A stretch of 64,000 bases of DNA from Thermobacillus sp. ZCTH02-B1 (lineage in GTDB: Bacteria; Bacillota; Bacilli; Paenibacillales; Paenibacillaceae), in NCBI RefSeq assembly GCF_002159085.1, contig NZ_LZRU01000005.1:1-64000 (forward strand), read 5' to 3'. The stretch's first letter is position 1. Each line of letters opens with the position of its first letter. A program made the translations under genes and the position numbers. A model generated the notes under the pieces. The model did no database searches. It was not told the DNA's origin and worked only from the letters and a program-made list of their open reading frames with translations. Positions 25,342 to 34,614 of this stretch are shown here, in pieces.

Positions 25342-25841
25342 ACGGTTGATCTGCCCCTTCCTTCCGTTTCCGCCGCTTCCGCCAACAAATCGACCATTTT
25401 CTCGTAGGTTCCGATGAACCGGAGCGCTTCGTCGCGGCTGAAATGATTCATGACCGCCGACAGCCGATCCCGCATCCGTTCGTCCACGAGTTCGGCCAGC
25501 CTGCGGCCCGCCTCGGTCAGCGAGAGATAGATCATCCGCCGGTCCTTCGCGTCCGGATGCCGCTCGATCAGCCGTTTGTCGAACAGCCTCGTGATGATCG
25601 CCGTGATGGAGCTTTTGCCGACGCCGAACACGTCCGCCAGCTCCGAGGAAATCGAACGGCCTTTCATGCGCAGATACCGGATCACCAGATATTGATCCAG
25701 CGTGATATCCTCCTCGCCGATGCACTTGCGCAGCAGCGCGTTCACCCGGCGGTGCATGCGGTATGTCGCATCCTCGTATCGCCGGATGATGGACGCCAGC
25801 AGCTCCCGATCCAACGGCTGTTCCAAGCGGTCGTCCGTCAC
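25338..25841 (-). CDS. MarR-family transcriptional regulator
   Basis: A 167-residue winged-helix repressor. The recognition region is ISSELADVFGVGKSSITAII (~residues 64-83), the wing DAKDRRMIYLSLTEAG (~97-112). The longest frame begins with a GTG at 25901, but that start has no ribosome site and would place the promoter and palindrome against it. The GTG at 25841 has GAGGGGTGGAG in front and is preferred. It overlaps the MMPL gene by four bases and most likely represses both through the palindromes just downstream of its promoter. MarR proteins respond to phenolic or oxidising compounds; the ligand is unknown. Confidence 0.87.
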   Translation of the reverse strand: MTDDRLEQPLDRELLASIIRRYEDATYRMHRRVNALLRKCIGEEDITLDQYLVIRYLRMKGRSISSELADVFGVGKSSITAIITRLFDKRLIERHPDAKDRRMIYLSLTEAGRRLAELVDERMRDRLSAVMNHFSRDEALRFIGTYEKMVDLLAEAAETEGRGRSTV

Positions 25842-25875
25842 GCTCCACCCCTCGCGGTCCTTCGCGGAATTGTCG

Positions 25876-25912
25876 ATAGTTCGATAATCGAATGATTTCA
25901 CGATTGAACTAT
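25876..25912. promoter_or_regulatory. Nested palindromes, candidate MarR operator
   Basis: TTCGAT-A-ATCGAA (25880-25892) lies inside a wider repeat, ATAGTTC (25876-25882) against GAACTAT (25906-25912). The outer right arm overlaps the -10 of the marR promoter, so binding should occlude it. Confidence 0.6.
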
Positions 25913-25937
25913 ATCACGGCAAAACCCGTCCCGTCAA
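25908..25937 (-). promoter_or_regulatory. Sigma-A promoter of marR-mmpL
   Basis: On the minus strand TTGACG (25937-25932), 18-base spacer, TATAGT (25913-25908). Leader to the GTG at 25841 is about 60 bases. Confidence 0.7.
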
Positions 25938-26009
25938 TTCGCCCGCCGCGGACCGTTCCGCCCGCATGGCGGCGAAGGCGGCCCCGGCCATGCCGCGACA
26001 ACAAGCCAT

Positions 26010-26049
26010 AAAAAAAGGGCCGCGCGCCACCGGATGCGCTCCCCGCGCC
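26010..26049 (-). terminator. Possible terminator after the histidine kinase
   Basis: A GC-rich segment with partial self-pairing (GCGCG against CGCGC) is followed on the minus strand by CCC and a T7 run (26017-26011). The stem is poor, so this is tentative. Confidence 0.4.
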
Positions 26050-26050
26050 G

Positions 26051-27589
26051 TTACCGGTGTGCAGCGCCGGCCTTCGGCAGCCGGATCGTGACGGTCGTCC
26101 CCTCTCCCTCCCGGCTGTCGTAACGGATTTGCCCATCGTGCTCTTCGATGATTTTGTGGCTCATCATGAGGCCGAGCCCGGTGCCTTTCTCCTTTGTCGT
26201 GAAAAACGGCTCCCCGAGGCGTGGAAGATGATCCTCCGGAATGCCGCTGCCCTGGTCGGTGACGCGGACGAGCACATCCGTCCCTTCCCGTTCGATCGAA
26301 ATGGCGAGCAAACCGCCGGTCGGCATCGCCTCGATCGCGTTTTTCACGATGTTCATGAACACCTGCTTGAGCTGGTTTTTGTCGCATCGGACGATGCACG
26401 CCTCCGGGACCGCCTGCTCCTGGATGATCACGTTGTTCAGGATCGCCTGGCTGCTGAGCAGATCGGCGACCTCGTGCATGATCACGCGGACATCCCAGTC
26501 CTGGTAGACGGAGGCCTGCGGCTTGGCCAGGAGGAGCAGCTCGCCGAGGATCATCTCGATCCGGACGAACTCCTGGTCCATGATCTCGTAGTACCTTTCG
26601 GCCTGCTCGCCGGTCGCCTTGAGCAGCAGCTTCGAGAATCCCTTCAGCGAGGTGAGCGGATTGCGGATCTCGTGGGCGATCCCGGCGGCCAGCTGCCCGG
26701 CCATCTTCAGCTTTTCCGACGTGCGCAGCAATTCCTCTTTCCGGTTCTCGATCGTCACGTCCCGGACGATGCCGGCCAGCATGTTCGCATTCCGGCAGTC
26801 ATCCCGCATCCACAGGCCGTACGCCTGCATCGTCCGGATGTTCCCGTCCGGCGCGATGACGCGGTACTCGTATTTCATTTCCCCGTCCGCGCCGCTCCGG
26901 GCCCGCTCGCGGAAATACGCCGCCAGGCCGGGCTTGTCCTCGGGATGCACGAGCTTCTCGAACGCTTCCAGGTCGCTCGCGAAGTCGGTCCGCTTTGCGC
27001 CGAAGACGGCGTACAGTTCGTCCGACCAATGCAGTTCGTTCGTTTCGGGGCACCATTCGAAATAGCCGAACTCCGCGAAGCGCCGGGCGAGCAGCAGATT
27101 GGCCCGGGCGCGCCGGAGCTCCTCCTCCGCCCGCTTCTGCCTCGTGATGTTGCGTGCGACGGCGACGATCCGCTCGACCGCCCCATGCGCGTCCCGTTCG
27201 ATGGCGAAGGAAACGCTGCACCAGATGTACCGCCCGTCCCGCCGCCGCACCCGGAGCTCCCGCACGCCATGGTTCAACCGGTACGACTCCGTCACTTCCG
27301 CGACATGCGGAACGCCCGCCGCAGCGGCCGCGGCCGTCCCCTCTTCTCCCCCGGCAAGGAGATGGATGCCGAGCCGCGGCAGATCGTCGGAACATATGTA
27401 CAGCACGCCCGGCTTGCCCGTCATTTCTTCCGGACGGTAGCCCAGGACGCGCTCGACCGAAGGCGATATGAATTCGATCGTCATGTCCGGCCCCAGTCCG
27501 AGGTAAATGTCATCCGAATGCCGGATGAGCGGGGCGAACAGCCCGTCCGGCACGCTGCAGCCATTCCCCGCTTCTTTCCGTTTCCGCAT
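26051..27589 (-). CDS. PAS-domain sensor histidine kinase, cytoplasmic
   Basis: A 512-residue orphan kinase without membrane segments. Two PAS domains lie at ~20-130 (IRHSDDIYLGLGPDMTIEF, then FISPSVERVLGYRPEEM) and ~145-270. The dimerisation/phosphoacceptor helix is AAGIAHEIRNPLTSLKGFSK (His ~305), followed by the ATPase domain with the N-box KNAIEAM, DQGSGIP and the G-box GLGLMMSHKII. It resembles KinE/KinA-type sporulation kinases. I prefer the ATG at 27589 (GGGAG nine bases upstream) to the GTG at 27625, which lies inside the preceding gene. No response regulator is nearby. It follows the ABC exporter pair closely. Confidence 0.87.
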   Translation of the reverse strand: MRKRKEAGNGCSVPDGLFAPLIRHSDDIYLGLGPDMTIEFISPSVERVLGYRPEEMTGKPGVLYICSDDLPRLGIHLLAGGEEGTAAAAAAGVPHVAEVTESYRLNHGVRELRVRRRDGRYIWCSVSFAIERDAHGAVERIVAVARNITRQKRAEEELRRARANLLLARRFAEFGYFEWCPETNELHWSDELYAVFGAKRTDFASDLEAFEKLVHPEDKPGLAAYFRERARSGADGEMKYEYRVIAPDGNIRTMQAYGLWMRDDCRNANMLAGIVRDVTIENRKEELLRTSEKLKMAGQLAAGIAHEIRNPLTSLKGFSKLLLKATGEQAERYYEIMDQEFVRIEMILGELLLLAKPQASVYQDWDVRVIMHEVADLLSSQAILNNVIIQEQAVPEACIVRCDKNQLKQVFMNIVKNAIEAMPTGGLLAISIEREGTDVLVRVTDQGSGIPEDHLPRLGEPFFTTKEKGTGLGLMMSHKIIEEHDGQIRYDSREGEGTTVTIRLPKAGAAHR

Positions 27590-27614
27590 CGCTGCACGCT
27601 CCCGTACACCATTT

Positions 27615-29399
27615 TCACTCCGCACCCGCCGATACCGTCTGCCGGCCGCTGCGCACGAGGCTGCTGTAGAAGCCGGACAGCGCCATCAGTTCCTCATGCG
27701 TCCCCTGCTCGATGATGCGGCCCCTGTCCAGCACCAGAATGCGGTCGGCACGCCGGATCGTGTTCAGCCTGTGCGCAATGACGATGCTCGTGCGCCCGGC
27801 CATCAGCCTCTGCAGCGCTTCCCGGATATGCAGTTCCGTGATCGTGTCGATGCTGCTCGTCGCCTCGTCGAGCACGAGAATCGCCGGATCGGCCAGGAAC
27901 ACGCGCGCGATCGCGAGCAGCTGGCGCTGCCCCTGGCTGATGCCGCCGCCGTCCGGGCGAAGCATCGTATCGTAGCCCTGCGGCAGCTTCATGATGAACC
28001 GGTGCGCATTCGCCGCCCGGGCCGCCTGCTCGACTTCCTCGTCGGTCGCGTCAAGCCGGCCGTACCGGATATTTTCCCGGATGGTCCCCTCGAACAGAAA
28101 AACATCCTGCGGCACGAACCCCATCGCCTGCCGGAGCGACCGGCGCGTCACGCCGCGAATGTCCCGCCCGTCGATCAGGATCCGCCCGCTGTCGGGATCG
28201 TAGAACCGGGCGAGGAGATGCACGATCGTCGTCTTGCCCGCTCCGGTGGGGCCGATGAGGGCGATCATTTCTCCCGCTTCCGCGCGGAACGACACGTTCT
28301 CGATCGTCGGCACGCCCGGTTCGTAGGCGAAGGAGACGTTCTCGAAAACGATTTCACCTCTGACTTTGCCGATCGGCTTCGCGCCGCCCTCGTCGACCGT
28401 CTCCTCCTTCTCGTCGATCACCTCGAACACCCGCTCGGCGCCGGCGACGGCCGACAGGAACGTGTTGAACTGGTTCGCCAGATCGTTCAGCGGCCGGGTG
28501 AACTGCCGCGCGTATTCGGCGAACGTCACGATGATGCCGACGGACACGATCCCCTTCAGCGTGAGCAGCCCGCCGGCCAGGGCGATGACGGCGAAGCTCA
28601 TGTTGTTCAGCATGTTCATCAGCTTCGGAATGAAGCCGGAGTAGACCTGCGCCCAATAGGCGGATTCGCGCAGCCGGTCGTTCTTCTCCCTGAACGCCTC
28701 GATGACGGCGCGCTCGCGCGAGAAACTTTTCACGACGCGCTGGCCGGACAGCGTCTCCTCGACGAAGCCGTTGAGCGCCCCCGTATTGCGCTGCGTCTCC
28801 CGGAAATACCGGCTGGTCCGGTTCGTGATCCACCGCATGCCGGCGAACATCACCGGCACGGTCGTCAGCGTGATGAGCGTCATGAGCGGACTGAGCCAGA
28901 GCATGAGCCCGAGCATGCCCGCGAACGTCAGCAGGCTGGAGACGAGCTGGATGAAGGAGCTGTTCAGCGTCTGGCTCACGTTGTCGATGTCGCTCGTCAT
29001 CCGGCTCATCAGCTCGCCGTGCTGCCGCTTCGTGAAATACGCGATCGGCAGCCGGTGGAGCGCGTCGAAGAGATCCGCCCGGAGCTTCGCGACGGTGCGC
29101 TGCGCGACGCCGATCATCCAGAAGTTCTGCAGCCAGCCGGCTGCGCCCTGCGCGACGTAGACCGCGCCGAGCACGAGGATCAGCGCGGCGAGACCTTCGT
29201 AATCGCCGGGCACGAAATAGTCGTCGATCGCCCGTCCCAGCAGGTACGGACCGAGCAGCCCGAGCGTCGAGCCCGCCGCCGTCATGAGAAAGATGGCCGC
29301 CAGCAGCCCCCTGTGCGCGGCCAGATACGACCAGATGCGAAGCAGGGTCGGCAGCCACCGCTTCGGCCGCTCCCCCCGCCTGCCGCCGCGGTCAGCCAT
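27615..29399 (-). CDS. ABC exporter half-transporter B (catalytically canonical partner)
   Basis: A 594-residue half-transporter: six helices (~residues 20-320) and an ATPase domain. Walker A is GPTGAGKTT, Walker B ILVLDEATSSID with the catalytic Glu, and the H-loop VIAHRLN. The signature is altered to ISQGQRQ. It pairs with the upstream half-transporter, whose Glu and H-loop are replaced, so the dimer should have one working site, as in LmrCD or YfiBC exporters. The ATG at 29399 overlaps the end of the upstream gene by eight bases with GGAGAGGAGG before it. Export of drugs or lipids is likely; substrate unknown. Confidence 0.87.
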   Translation of the reverse strand: MADRGGRRGERPKRWLPTLLRIWSYLAAHRGLLAAIFLMTAAGSTLGLLGPYLLGRAIDDYFVPGDYEGLAALILVLGAVYVAQGAAGWLQNFWMIGVAQRTVAKLRADLFDALHRLPIAYFTKRQHGELMSRMTSDIDNVSQTLNSSFIQLVSSLLTFAGMLGLMLWLSPLMTLITLTTVPVMFAGMRWITNRTSRYFRETQRNTGALNGFVEETLSGQRVVKSFSRERAVIEAFREKNDRLRESAYWAQVYSGFIPKLMNMLNNMSFAVIALAGGLLTLKGIVSVGIIVTFAEYARQFTRPLNDLANQFNTFLSAVAGAERVFEVIDEKEETVDEGGAKPIGKVRGEIVFENVSFAYEPGVPTIENVSFRAEAGEMIALIGPTGAGKTTIVHLLARFYDPDSGRILIDGRDIRGVTRRSLRQAMGFVPQDVFLFEGTIRENIRYGRLDATDEEVEQAARAANAHRFIMKLPQGYDTMLRPDGGGISQGQRQLLAIARVFLADPAILVLDEATSSIDTITELHIREALQRLMAGRTSIVIAHRLNTIRRADRILVLDRGRIIEQGTHEELMALSGFYSSLVRSGRQTVSAGAE

Positions 29400-31311
29400 G
29401 GCGCGCCGCCTCCTCTCCGTACTGCGAGCTGACGATGCGCGCATAGAGCGGCGACGTCCGAAGCAGTTCCTCGTGCGTCCCGAACGCGTGAAGCCGGCCG
29501 TCCTCGAGGATGAGGATCGCATCCGCCCCCGCGGCCGCGGAGATCTTCTGCGTGGCGACGAGCTTCGTGCAGCGGTACGACCGCAGCGCATCCAGCAGCG
29601 CCGCCTCCGTCTTCGCGTCCAGGGCGTTCGTGCTGTCGTCAAGCAGGAGCAGCCGCGGCCTCCGGATGAGCGCCCGCGCCACCGCAAGCCGCTGCCTCTG
29701 CCCGCCGGACAGGTTGACGCCCTTCTGCCCGAGCGCCGTCTCGTACTGCTCCGGCAGCCGCATGATCGTCTCGTGGATCTGCGCGGCGCGCGCCGCTTCC
29801 ACGATCTCCTCCCGCGTCGCGTCCTCCTTGCCCCAGAGCAGGTTTTCCCGCACCGTCCCGGAAAAGAGCACGACCTCCTGCGGCACGTAGCCGATCTGCG
29901 CCCGCAGCCGTTCCGGATCCAGGCTCCGCACGTCCCGGCCGTCGATGCGCACGGCGCCCTCGTCCGGGTCGAACAGCCGCAGGATGAGCTGGAGAAGCGT
30001 CGATTTGCCGGAGCCGGTCGCGCCGAGGATCGCGACCGTCTGTCCCGCCCTGATCGTGAAGGACACATGCGCGAGCGCCGGTATGTTCATGCCGGGATAT
30101 CGGAACGTGACGTTCTCGAACACGACCTCCGCGCCTTCATCCCGCGGGACGGCGAAGGCGGCGCGATCCGCCGCGCCGGCCGATGTACGCGCACCCGCCG
30201 CTTCGGCCGCCGCTTGCGCGTCCGCGCCGCGCCCGCCATCCCCGGCGCGCGCCGGCGCGTCTTGCGGTCCGCCGTCGGCGGCCCGCCCGGCGGCGCCCCG
30301 CTTGACGGCATCGGCCTGCCGCCCGGCGACCGCCGCATCCGGCGCGCTTTCGGGCACCGCCGCTTCCCGCGCCTCCGTCAGGAGCACCTCGGCGATCCGG
30401 CCGGCCGACGCCCGGGCCCGGGCCAGGCTCGTCACGATCCAGGACAGCATCGAGAATGCGGCCATGATGCGCATCGCGTAATTGACGACCGCCACGATCC
30501 CGCCCACTTCCGCGCGGCCGGCCTGCACCTCGCCGCCGCCGAGCCAGAGCAGCAGCAAAATGCCGATGTTCATGACCATGAGCAGCGCCGGCACCGTCAG
30601 ATCCACGACCCGGATCGCGGAGATCGTGCGCGCCATCAGATCCGCGTTCGCCTCCGTGAACCGCTCGCGCTCGCGCTCGTAGCGCACCATCAGCCGGATG
30701 AGCCGCATGCCGACCAGATTCTCCCGGAGCAGCCCGTTCGTCCGGTCCAGCCGGGCCTGCACCGCCCGGAACAGCCGGAAGCCCCGGCTCATCATCCAGA
30801 CGAGCACCGCGAAGAGCACGGGCGAGATGAGAAGCAGGATCATTCCGAGCCGGACATTCATGACCAGCGCCATGACCAGGCCGCCGACCATCAGGAGCGG
30901 CGCCCGCAACATGACGCGCAGCCCCATGAACACCGCGTTCTGCACCTGGGTGACGTCGCTCGTTATCCGGTTCATCAGCGTCGCCGCGGTGAACCGATCG
31001 AACACGGCATAGGGAAACCCCTGCACCCGCATGTACATCGCGGCGCGAACGTCATGGGCGAACCCCTGGCTCACGCGGGCGGCGAAGAAGCTGTTCACGA
31101 TCCCGGCGGCAAAGCCGAGCAGCGCGAGGCACGTCATCCAGGCGCCGATCCGCAGCACCGCGACGGTATCCCCGACCAGAATCCCCTCGTCGATGATCCG
31201 GGCCATCAGCACCGGGTGCCACAGCTCGACGACGAGCTCCGCCAGCATCAGGATGAGGGCGATCCCCGCGGCCAGACGATAAGGTTTCAAATGGCGCAGC
31301 AAGCACCGCAA
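29392..31311 (-). CDS. ABC exporter half-transporter A (degenerate ATPase site, inserted linker)
   Basis: A 639-residue half-transporter. Walker A is GATGSGKST and the signature NLSGGQRQR is intact, but Walker B ends LLLLDDSTNALD, with Asp for the catalytic Glu, and the H-loop reads VATQKIS, with Gln for His. The protein is ~50-60 residues longer than usual because of an Ala/Gly/Arg/Asp-rich stretch (~335-405) between the membrane domain and the ATPase domain. The start is a TTG at 31311; GGGGTG lies about ten bases upstream and no better start exists. First gene of an exporter pair followed by a PAS kinase. Confidence 0.85.
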   Translation of the reverse strand: MRCLLRHLKPYRLAAGIALILMLAELVVELWHPVLMARIIDEGILVGDTVAVLRIGAWMTCLALLGFAAGIVNSFFAARVSQGFAHDVRAAMYMRVQGFPYAVFDRFTAATLMNRITSDVTQVQNAVFMGLRVMLRAPLLMVGGLVMALVMNVRLGMILLLISPVLFAVLVWMMSRGFRLFRAVQARLDRTNGLLRENLVGMRLIRLMVRYERERERFTEANADLMARTISAIRVVDLTVPALLMVMNIGILLLLWLGGGEVQAGRAEVGGIVAVVNYAMRIMAAFSMLSWIVTSLARARASAGRIAEVLLTEAREAAVPESAPDAAVAGRQADAVKRGAAGRAADGGPQDAPARAGDGGRGADAQAAAEAAGARTSAGAADRAAFAVPRDEGAEVVFENVTFRYPGMNIPALAHVSFTIRAGQTVAILGATGSGKSTLLQLILRLFDPDEGAVRIDGRDVRSLDPERLRAQIGYVPQEVVLFSGTVRENLLWGKEDATREEIVEAARAAQIHETIMRLPEQYETALGQKGVNLSGGQRQRLAVARALIRRPRLLLLDDSTNALDAKTEAALLDALRSYRCTKLVATQKISAAAGADAILILEDGRLHAFGTHEELLRTSPLYARIVSSQYGEEAARHG

Positions 31312-31576
31312 CTCCGCTCACCCCTTCCGTCCGGACATGGAACCCCGAAGCATCCGCCTTCACGCCAACCGGAACGGATGCGCCCGCGCCGGACACGCGG
31401 GCCGCAGTCGATGCAGCTCCCTTCCCGGATGCACGGATTGCGCGCCGCGGGGCCGGATGCGGCCGGCATCCGGCACGAATGCGCTTTCGCCGGAAACGCC
31501 GGCTGCTTGCACCGCACGCCTGTCCCGGTCCATCGGACCGGCGCGGCCCGATGGCGCGGACCGGTTCCGCGCCCCG

Positions 31577-32266
31577 TCACAGCTCGACCGATTCGCCGGG
31601 CGCCAGCGGCAGCCCCTCGATGCCGGCGGCCTTCAGCCGCTCGGCGAACGCCTTCCCGTCCTGTGCGATGAGCGGGAACGTGTTGTAGTGGATCGGCACG
31701 ACCCGCTTCGCGCGCAGCCATTCCGCTGCCGTCAGCGCGTCGTCCGGTCCCATCGTGTAATTGTCGCCGATCGGCAGGAACGCGAGATCGATCGCATGCC
31801 GCTCACCGATCACCTTCATGTCGCCGAACAGCGCCGTATCGCCCGCGTGGTAGATCGTGCGGCCTTCCGCGGTCACGAGCAGGCCCGCCGGCATGCCCAT
31901 GTACACGAAGTGCTGCTCGCCCGCCGGCTGGTAGCCCGATCCGTGGAACGCGAGCGTCAGCTTGACCGTGCCGAAGTCGAACCGATGCGAACCGCCGATG
32001 TGCATCGGATGGCTCTTGCAGCCCTGCCAGCCCGCGTAGGTCGCGAGCTCGAACGGCGCGATGACGACCGCGTCGCAGCGCTTCGCGATCTCAAAAGCAT
32101 CGCCGACATGATCGTTGTGCCCGTGCGTGAGCAGCACGTAGTCGACCCGGATATCGCCCGCGGCGACCGGTGCGGACGGATTGCCGGTCAGAAACGGATC
32201 GATCACGAGCCGCTTGCCGTTCGTTTCGATCAACACGCAGCTGTGGCCGTAATAGGTCAGCTTCAT
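31577..32266 (-). CDS. Metal-dependent hydrolase, UPF0173 (metallo-beta-lactamase fold)
   Basis: A 229-residue member of UPF0173 (YtkL-type). The metallo-beta-lactamase motif is [13 protein letters not shown] (~residues 51-63), with further ligands in [23 protein letters not shown] (~140) and [10 protein letters not shown] (~190). Length matches the family (~226). The ATG at 32266 follows AAGGGGTGGGGGAC; an in-frame start seven codons upstream lacks a ribosome site. No substrate is established for this family. It is a single gene, divergent from adenosine deaminase. Confidence 0.85.
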   Translation of the reverse strand: MKLTYYGHSCVLIETNGKRLVIDPFLTGNPSAPVAAGDIRVDYVLLTHGHNDHVGDAFEIAKRCDAVVIAPFELATYAGWQGCKSHPMHIGGSHRFDFGTVKLTLAFHGSGYQPAGEQHFVYMGMPAGLLVTAEGRTIYHAGDTALFGDMKVIGERHAIDLAFLPIGDNYTMGPDDALTAAEWLRAKRVVPIHYNTFPLIAQDGKAFAERLKAAGIEGLPLAPGESVEL

Positions 32267-32454
32267 GTCCCCCACCCCTTGTTTCAAAATATTGTCATCA
32301 TAATTCCATTATCCGAAAATCGCGTCCGAATGTCCATGCTTGAGCCGTCCGGAGCCGGTTGACACCCTCCCGCCCGCAACGCTACGATGATGGAAAATTC
32401 CGGCGCGGATCCCGGACGCGCGGGCCGCGCCGATGACGGGAGGAGGAGTTCCCT

Positions 32455-33510
32455 GTGGCCGGAGCCCTGGAACGGATCGACGCGATGCCGAAGATCGACC
32501 TTCATCTGCATCTGGACGGCTGCGTCCGCCCGGAGACGCTGATCCGCCTCGCCCGCGAGCGGAAGCGCGCGCTTCCGGAATGGGACCCCGGGCGGCTGAG
32601 GCCTTACATGCAGGCAGCGCCCGACAACGCCGATCTGACCGGATACCTGACCCGCTTCGATTTCGTCCTGCCCCATCTGCAGGATGCCGAAGCGCTCGAG
32701 CTCGTCGCGTTCGAATGCGTGCAGCAGACGGCGGCAAGCGGCGGCCTCTACGTCGAGGTTCGCTTCGCCCCGATGCTCCATACGCGGGAGGGACTGACCG
32801 CGGACGGCGCGATCCGCGCCGTCCTCGCCGGTCTCAGGCGCGGCGAGGATGCATGCGGCATTCCGGCGCGCGCCATCGTCATCTGCATGCGCCATCACGA
32901 CGAGGCGACGAACATCGCCGCCGTCGAGGCGGCGGCCCGTTTCGCCGGCGACGGCGTGGCCGCCGTCGATCTCGCCGGCGACGAGTCGCGCTGGCCGACC
33001 TCCGCCTTCCGGCGGGTGTTCGAGGCGGCCGCCGCGCTCGGGCTGAAAGCCACGATCCACGCCGGCGAGGCGGCCGGCCCCGACAGCATCCGCGAAGCCG
33101 TCGAGCGCCTCGGCGCCGTCCGGATCGGCCACGGCGTCCGCGCGCAGGAGGACCCGTACGTCTGCGACCTGCTCCGGGAACGCCGGATTCCGCTTGAAAT
33201 GTGCCCCACCAGCAACCTTCAGACGCGCGCGGTGCCGGGCTGGGACGCGTACCCGCTTCGCCGCTACGCCGCGGAAGGGCTCGTCGTCACGGCGAACACG
33301 GACAACCCGACGGTATCGGGCACGACCATCGCGGACGAGTACCGGCTGCTCCACGAACGGCTGGGCATGCCGCCGGAGGAGATCGCGGCGCTCGTCCTGA
33401 ACGCGGCGGACGCGGCCTTCCTCGAGCCGGAGGCGAAGCGCGCGCTGAAATCCCGGGTGATCGCGGCGCTGGACGCCCTCGGCCTCCGTCCGCGGCATCC
33501 GGACGCCTGA
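32455..33510 (+). CDS. add: Adenosine deaminase
   Basis: A 351-residue zinc amidohydrolase converting adenosine to inosine. Zinc ligands appear in KIDLHLHLDGCVRP (~residues 13-26), TIHAGEAAGPDSIREA (~200-215, His and the catalytic Glu) and IGHGVRA (~223). The C-terminal metal-site segment reads TANTDNPTVSGT (~281-292), where many family members have Asn-Thr-Asp-Asp-Pro; the Asn variant is also seen in some bacteria. GTG start at 32455 with GGAGGAGGAG upstream. Divergent from the UPF0173 gene. It could supply inosine to the same nucleoside economy as the ribokinase operon, but no shared operator is visible. Confidence 0.88.
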   Translation: MAGALERIDAMPKIDLHLHLDGCVRPETLIRLARERKRALPEWDPGRLRPYMQAAPDNADLTGYLTRFDFVLPHLQDAEALELVAFECVQQTAASGGLYVEVRFAPMLHTREGLTADGAIRAVLAGLRRGEDACGIPARAIVICMRHHDEATNIAAVEAAARFAGDGVAAVDLAGDESRWPTSAFRRVFEAAAALGLKATIHAGEAAGPDSIREAVERLGAVRIGHGVRAQEDPYVCDLLRERRIPLEMCPTSNLQTRAVPGWDAYPLRRYAAEGLVVTANTDNPTVSGTTIADEYRLLHERLGMPPEEIAALVLNAADAAFLEPEAKRALKSRVIAALDALGLRPRHPDA

Positions 33511-33581
33511 GCGGCGGCCGACGCGCGCGCCTTCGGCTTCGCGGCCGCATTCCGCTTGCGGGCACCGCAGCCCGCCGTCAT

Positions 33582-33615
33582 AAAAAGCGCCCGACGCGCG
33601 CGCGACGCATCGGGC
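33582..33615 (-). terminator. Terminator of the sugar ABC operon
   Basis: GCCCGA (33615-33610 on the minus strand) pairs with TCGGGC (33594-33589) across a GC-rich loop, followed by GC and a T5 run (33586-33582). Further GC palindromes at 33709-33737 may assist. Confidence 0.55.
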
Positions 33616-33753
33616 CTAGGCAAGGTTCAAGACGGATATGGAAATGAAATGGAGAGGGGAAAACCTGGCCATGAAACTCCGGCGTGTGCCGGAGGTCATC
33701 GGCGTGCTGCTCCCGGATCCGGGCCCGGAGCAGCCTCGCCGATCTGCATATCC

Positions 33754-34614
33754 TTACTCCTTCACGCTTCCCAGCGCCACACCTTCGATGATGTACCGCG
33801 AGAGCAGGAAGTAGATGACGAACAGCGGAAGCGCCGTCAGCGACAGACCGAGATAGATCGAACCGTATTCCGTCTTGTAAATGTCGCCCCTCAGCAGGTT
33901 GACCATGATCGGCAGCGTGTACTTCTCCTTCTGCGTCAGGAGAATGAGCGGCATGAACAGGTTGTTCCAGCTGCCGACGAAAACGAAGATCGACTGCGTT
34001 GCCAGGGCCGGCGCCATGATCGGCAGGATGATCCGGTTGAACGTGGCGAACTCGCCGGAACCGTCCACCCGCGCCGATTCCACGATTTCATAGTGCAGCG
34101 CGCCGAGCAGATACTGCCGCATGAAGAATACGATGGCCGGCGACGCGATCGCGGGCAGGATCAGCGGCAGGAAGCTGTTCGTCCAGCCGATCTTGTACAT
34201 GAACTGATAGAACCCGACCGCGCTGGCCTGGGCCGGAATCAGCATGATCAGCACGATGAAGGTGAAGAACGGCTGGCGGAACCTCCAGTTGTACACCACG
34301 AGCGCGTACGCGGTCAGCGACGAGAAATAGATCGCGCAAATCGTCGTGCCCGCGGAAACGGTGAACGAGTTGATGAAACCGGTAATCGGGTCGAAGCTCT
34401 TGCCCACCAGAACTTCCAGGTTCCGCATCAGATGGCCCGACGGCAGAAGCGAGATACCGGACTGGATCTCCGGCGTCGAACGCGTGGCGTTCACGAACAT
34501 GATCCAGAACGGCATGATGCTGAGCAGCGCCAGGAAGACGCAGACGATATAAACGAACGTCCGGTTCAGCCGCAGGGCGAAGGAATTGGTCTTCTTGACC
34601 GCCGTATTATGCAT
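33754..34614 (-). CDS. Carbohydrate ABC transporter permease (MalG/AraQ-like)
   Basis: A 286-residue, six-helix permease of the CUT1 sugar class. The EAA loop is IVESARVDGSGEFATFNRII near residues 182-201. The C-terminus, IIEGVALGSVKE, is characteristic of MalG-like subunits. The ATG at 34614 overlaps the end of the preceding permease gene by eight bases. It works with that permease and the lipoprotein upstream; no ATPase is encoded nearby, implying a shared MsmX-like ATPase. Substrate is likely a plant oligosaccharide given the xylanase and GH9 genes, but that is inference. Confidence 0.87.
   Translation of the reverse strand: MHNTAVKKTNSFALRLNRTFVYIVCVFLALLSIMPFWIMFVNATRSTPEIQSGISLLPSGHLMRNLEVLVGKSFDPITGFINSFTVSAGTTICAIYFSSLTAYALVVYNWRFRQPFFTFIVLIMLIPAQASAVGFYQFMYKIGWTNSFLPLILPAIASPAIVFFMRQYLLGALHYEIVESARVDGSGEFATFNRIILPIMAPALATQSIFVFVGSWNNLFMPLILLTQKEKYTLPIMVNLLRGDIYKTEYGSIYLGLSLTALPLFVIYFLLSRYIIEGVALGSVKE

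Noticed and set aside
25342..25848. N-terminal extension of the MMPL frame over the MarR gene
   Set aside because: It is an out-of-frame shadow of the MarR coding sequence; the ATG at 41-residue-free position 25341 starts directly with the first membrane helix and overlaps the MarR stop.
26051..31311. A two-component system controlling the adjacent ABC exporter (BceRS type)
   Set aside because: The kinase is a soluble PAS type without the two-helix intramembrane sensor and there is no response regulator, so no BceRS-like module is supported.
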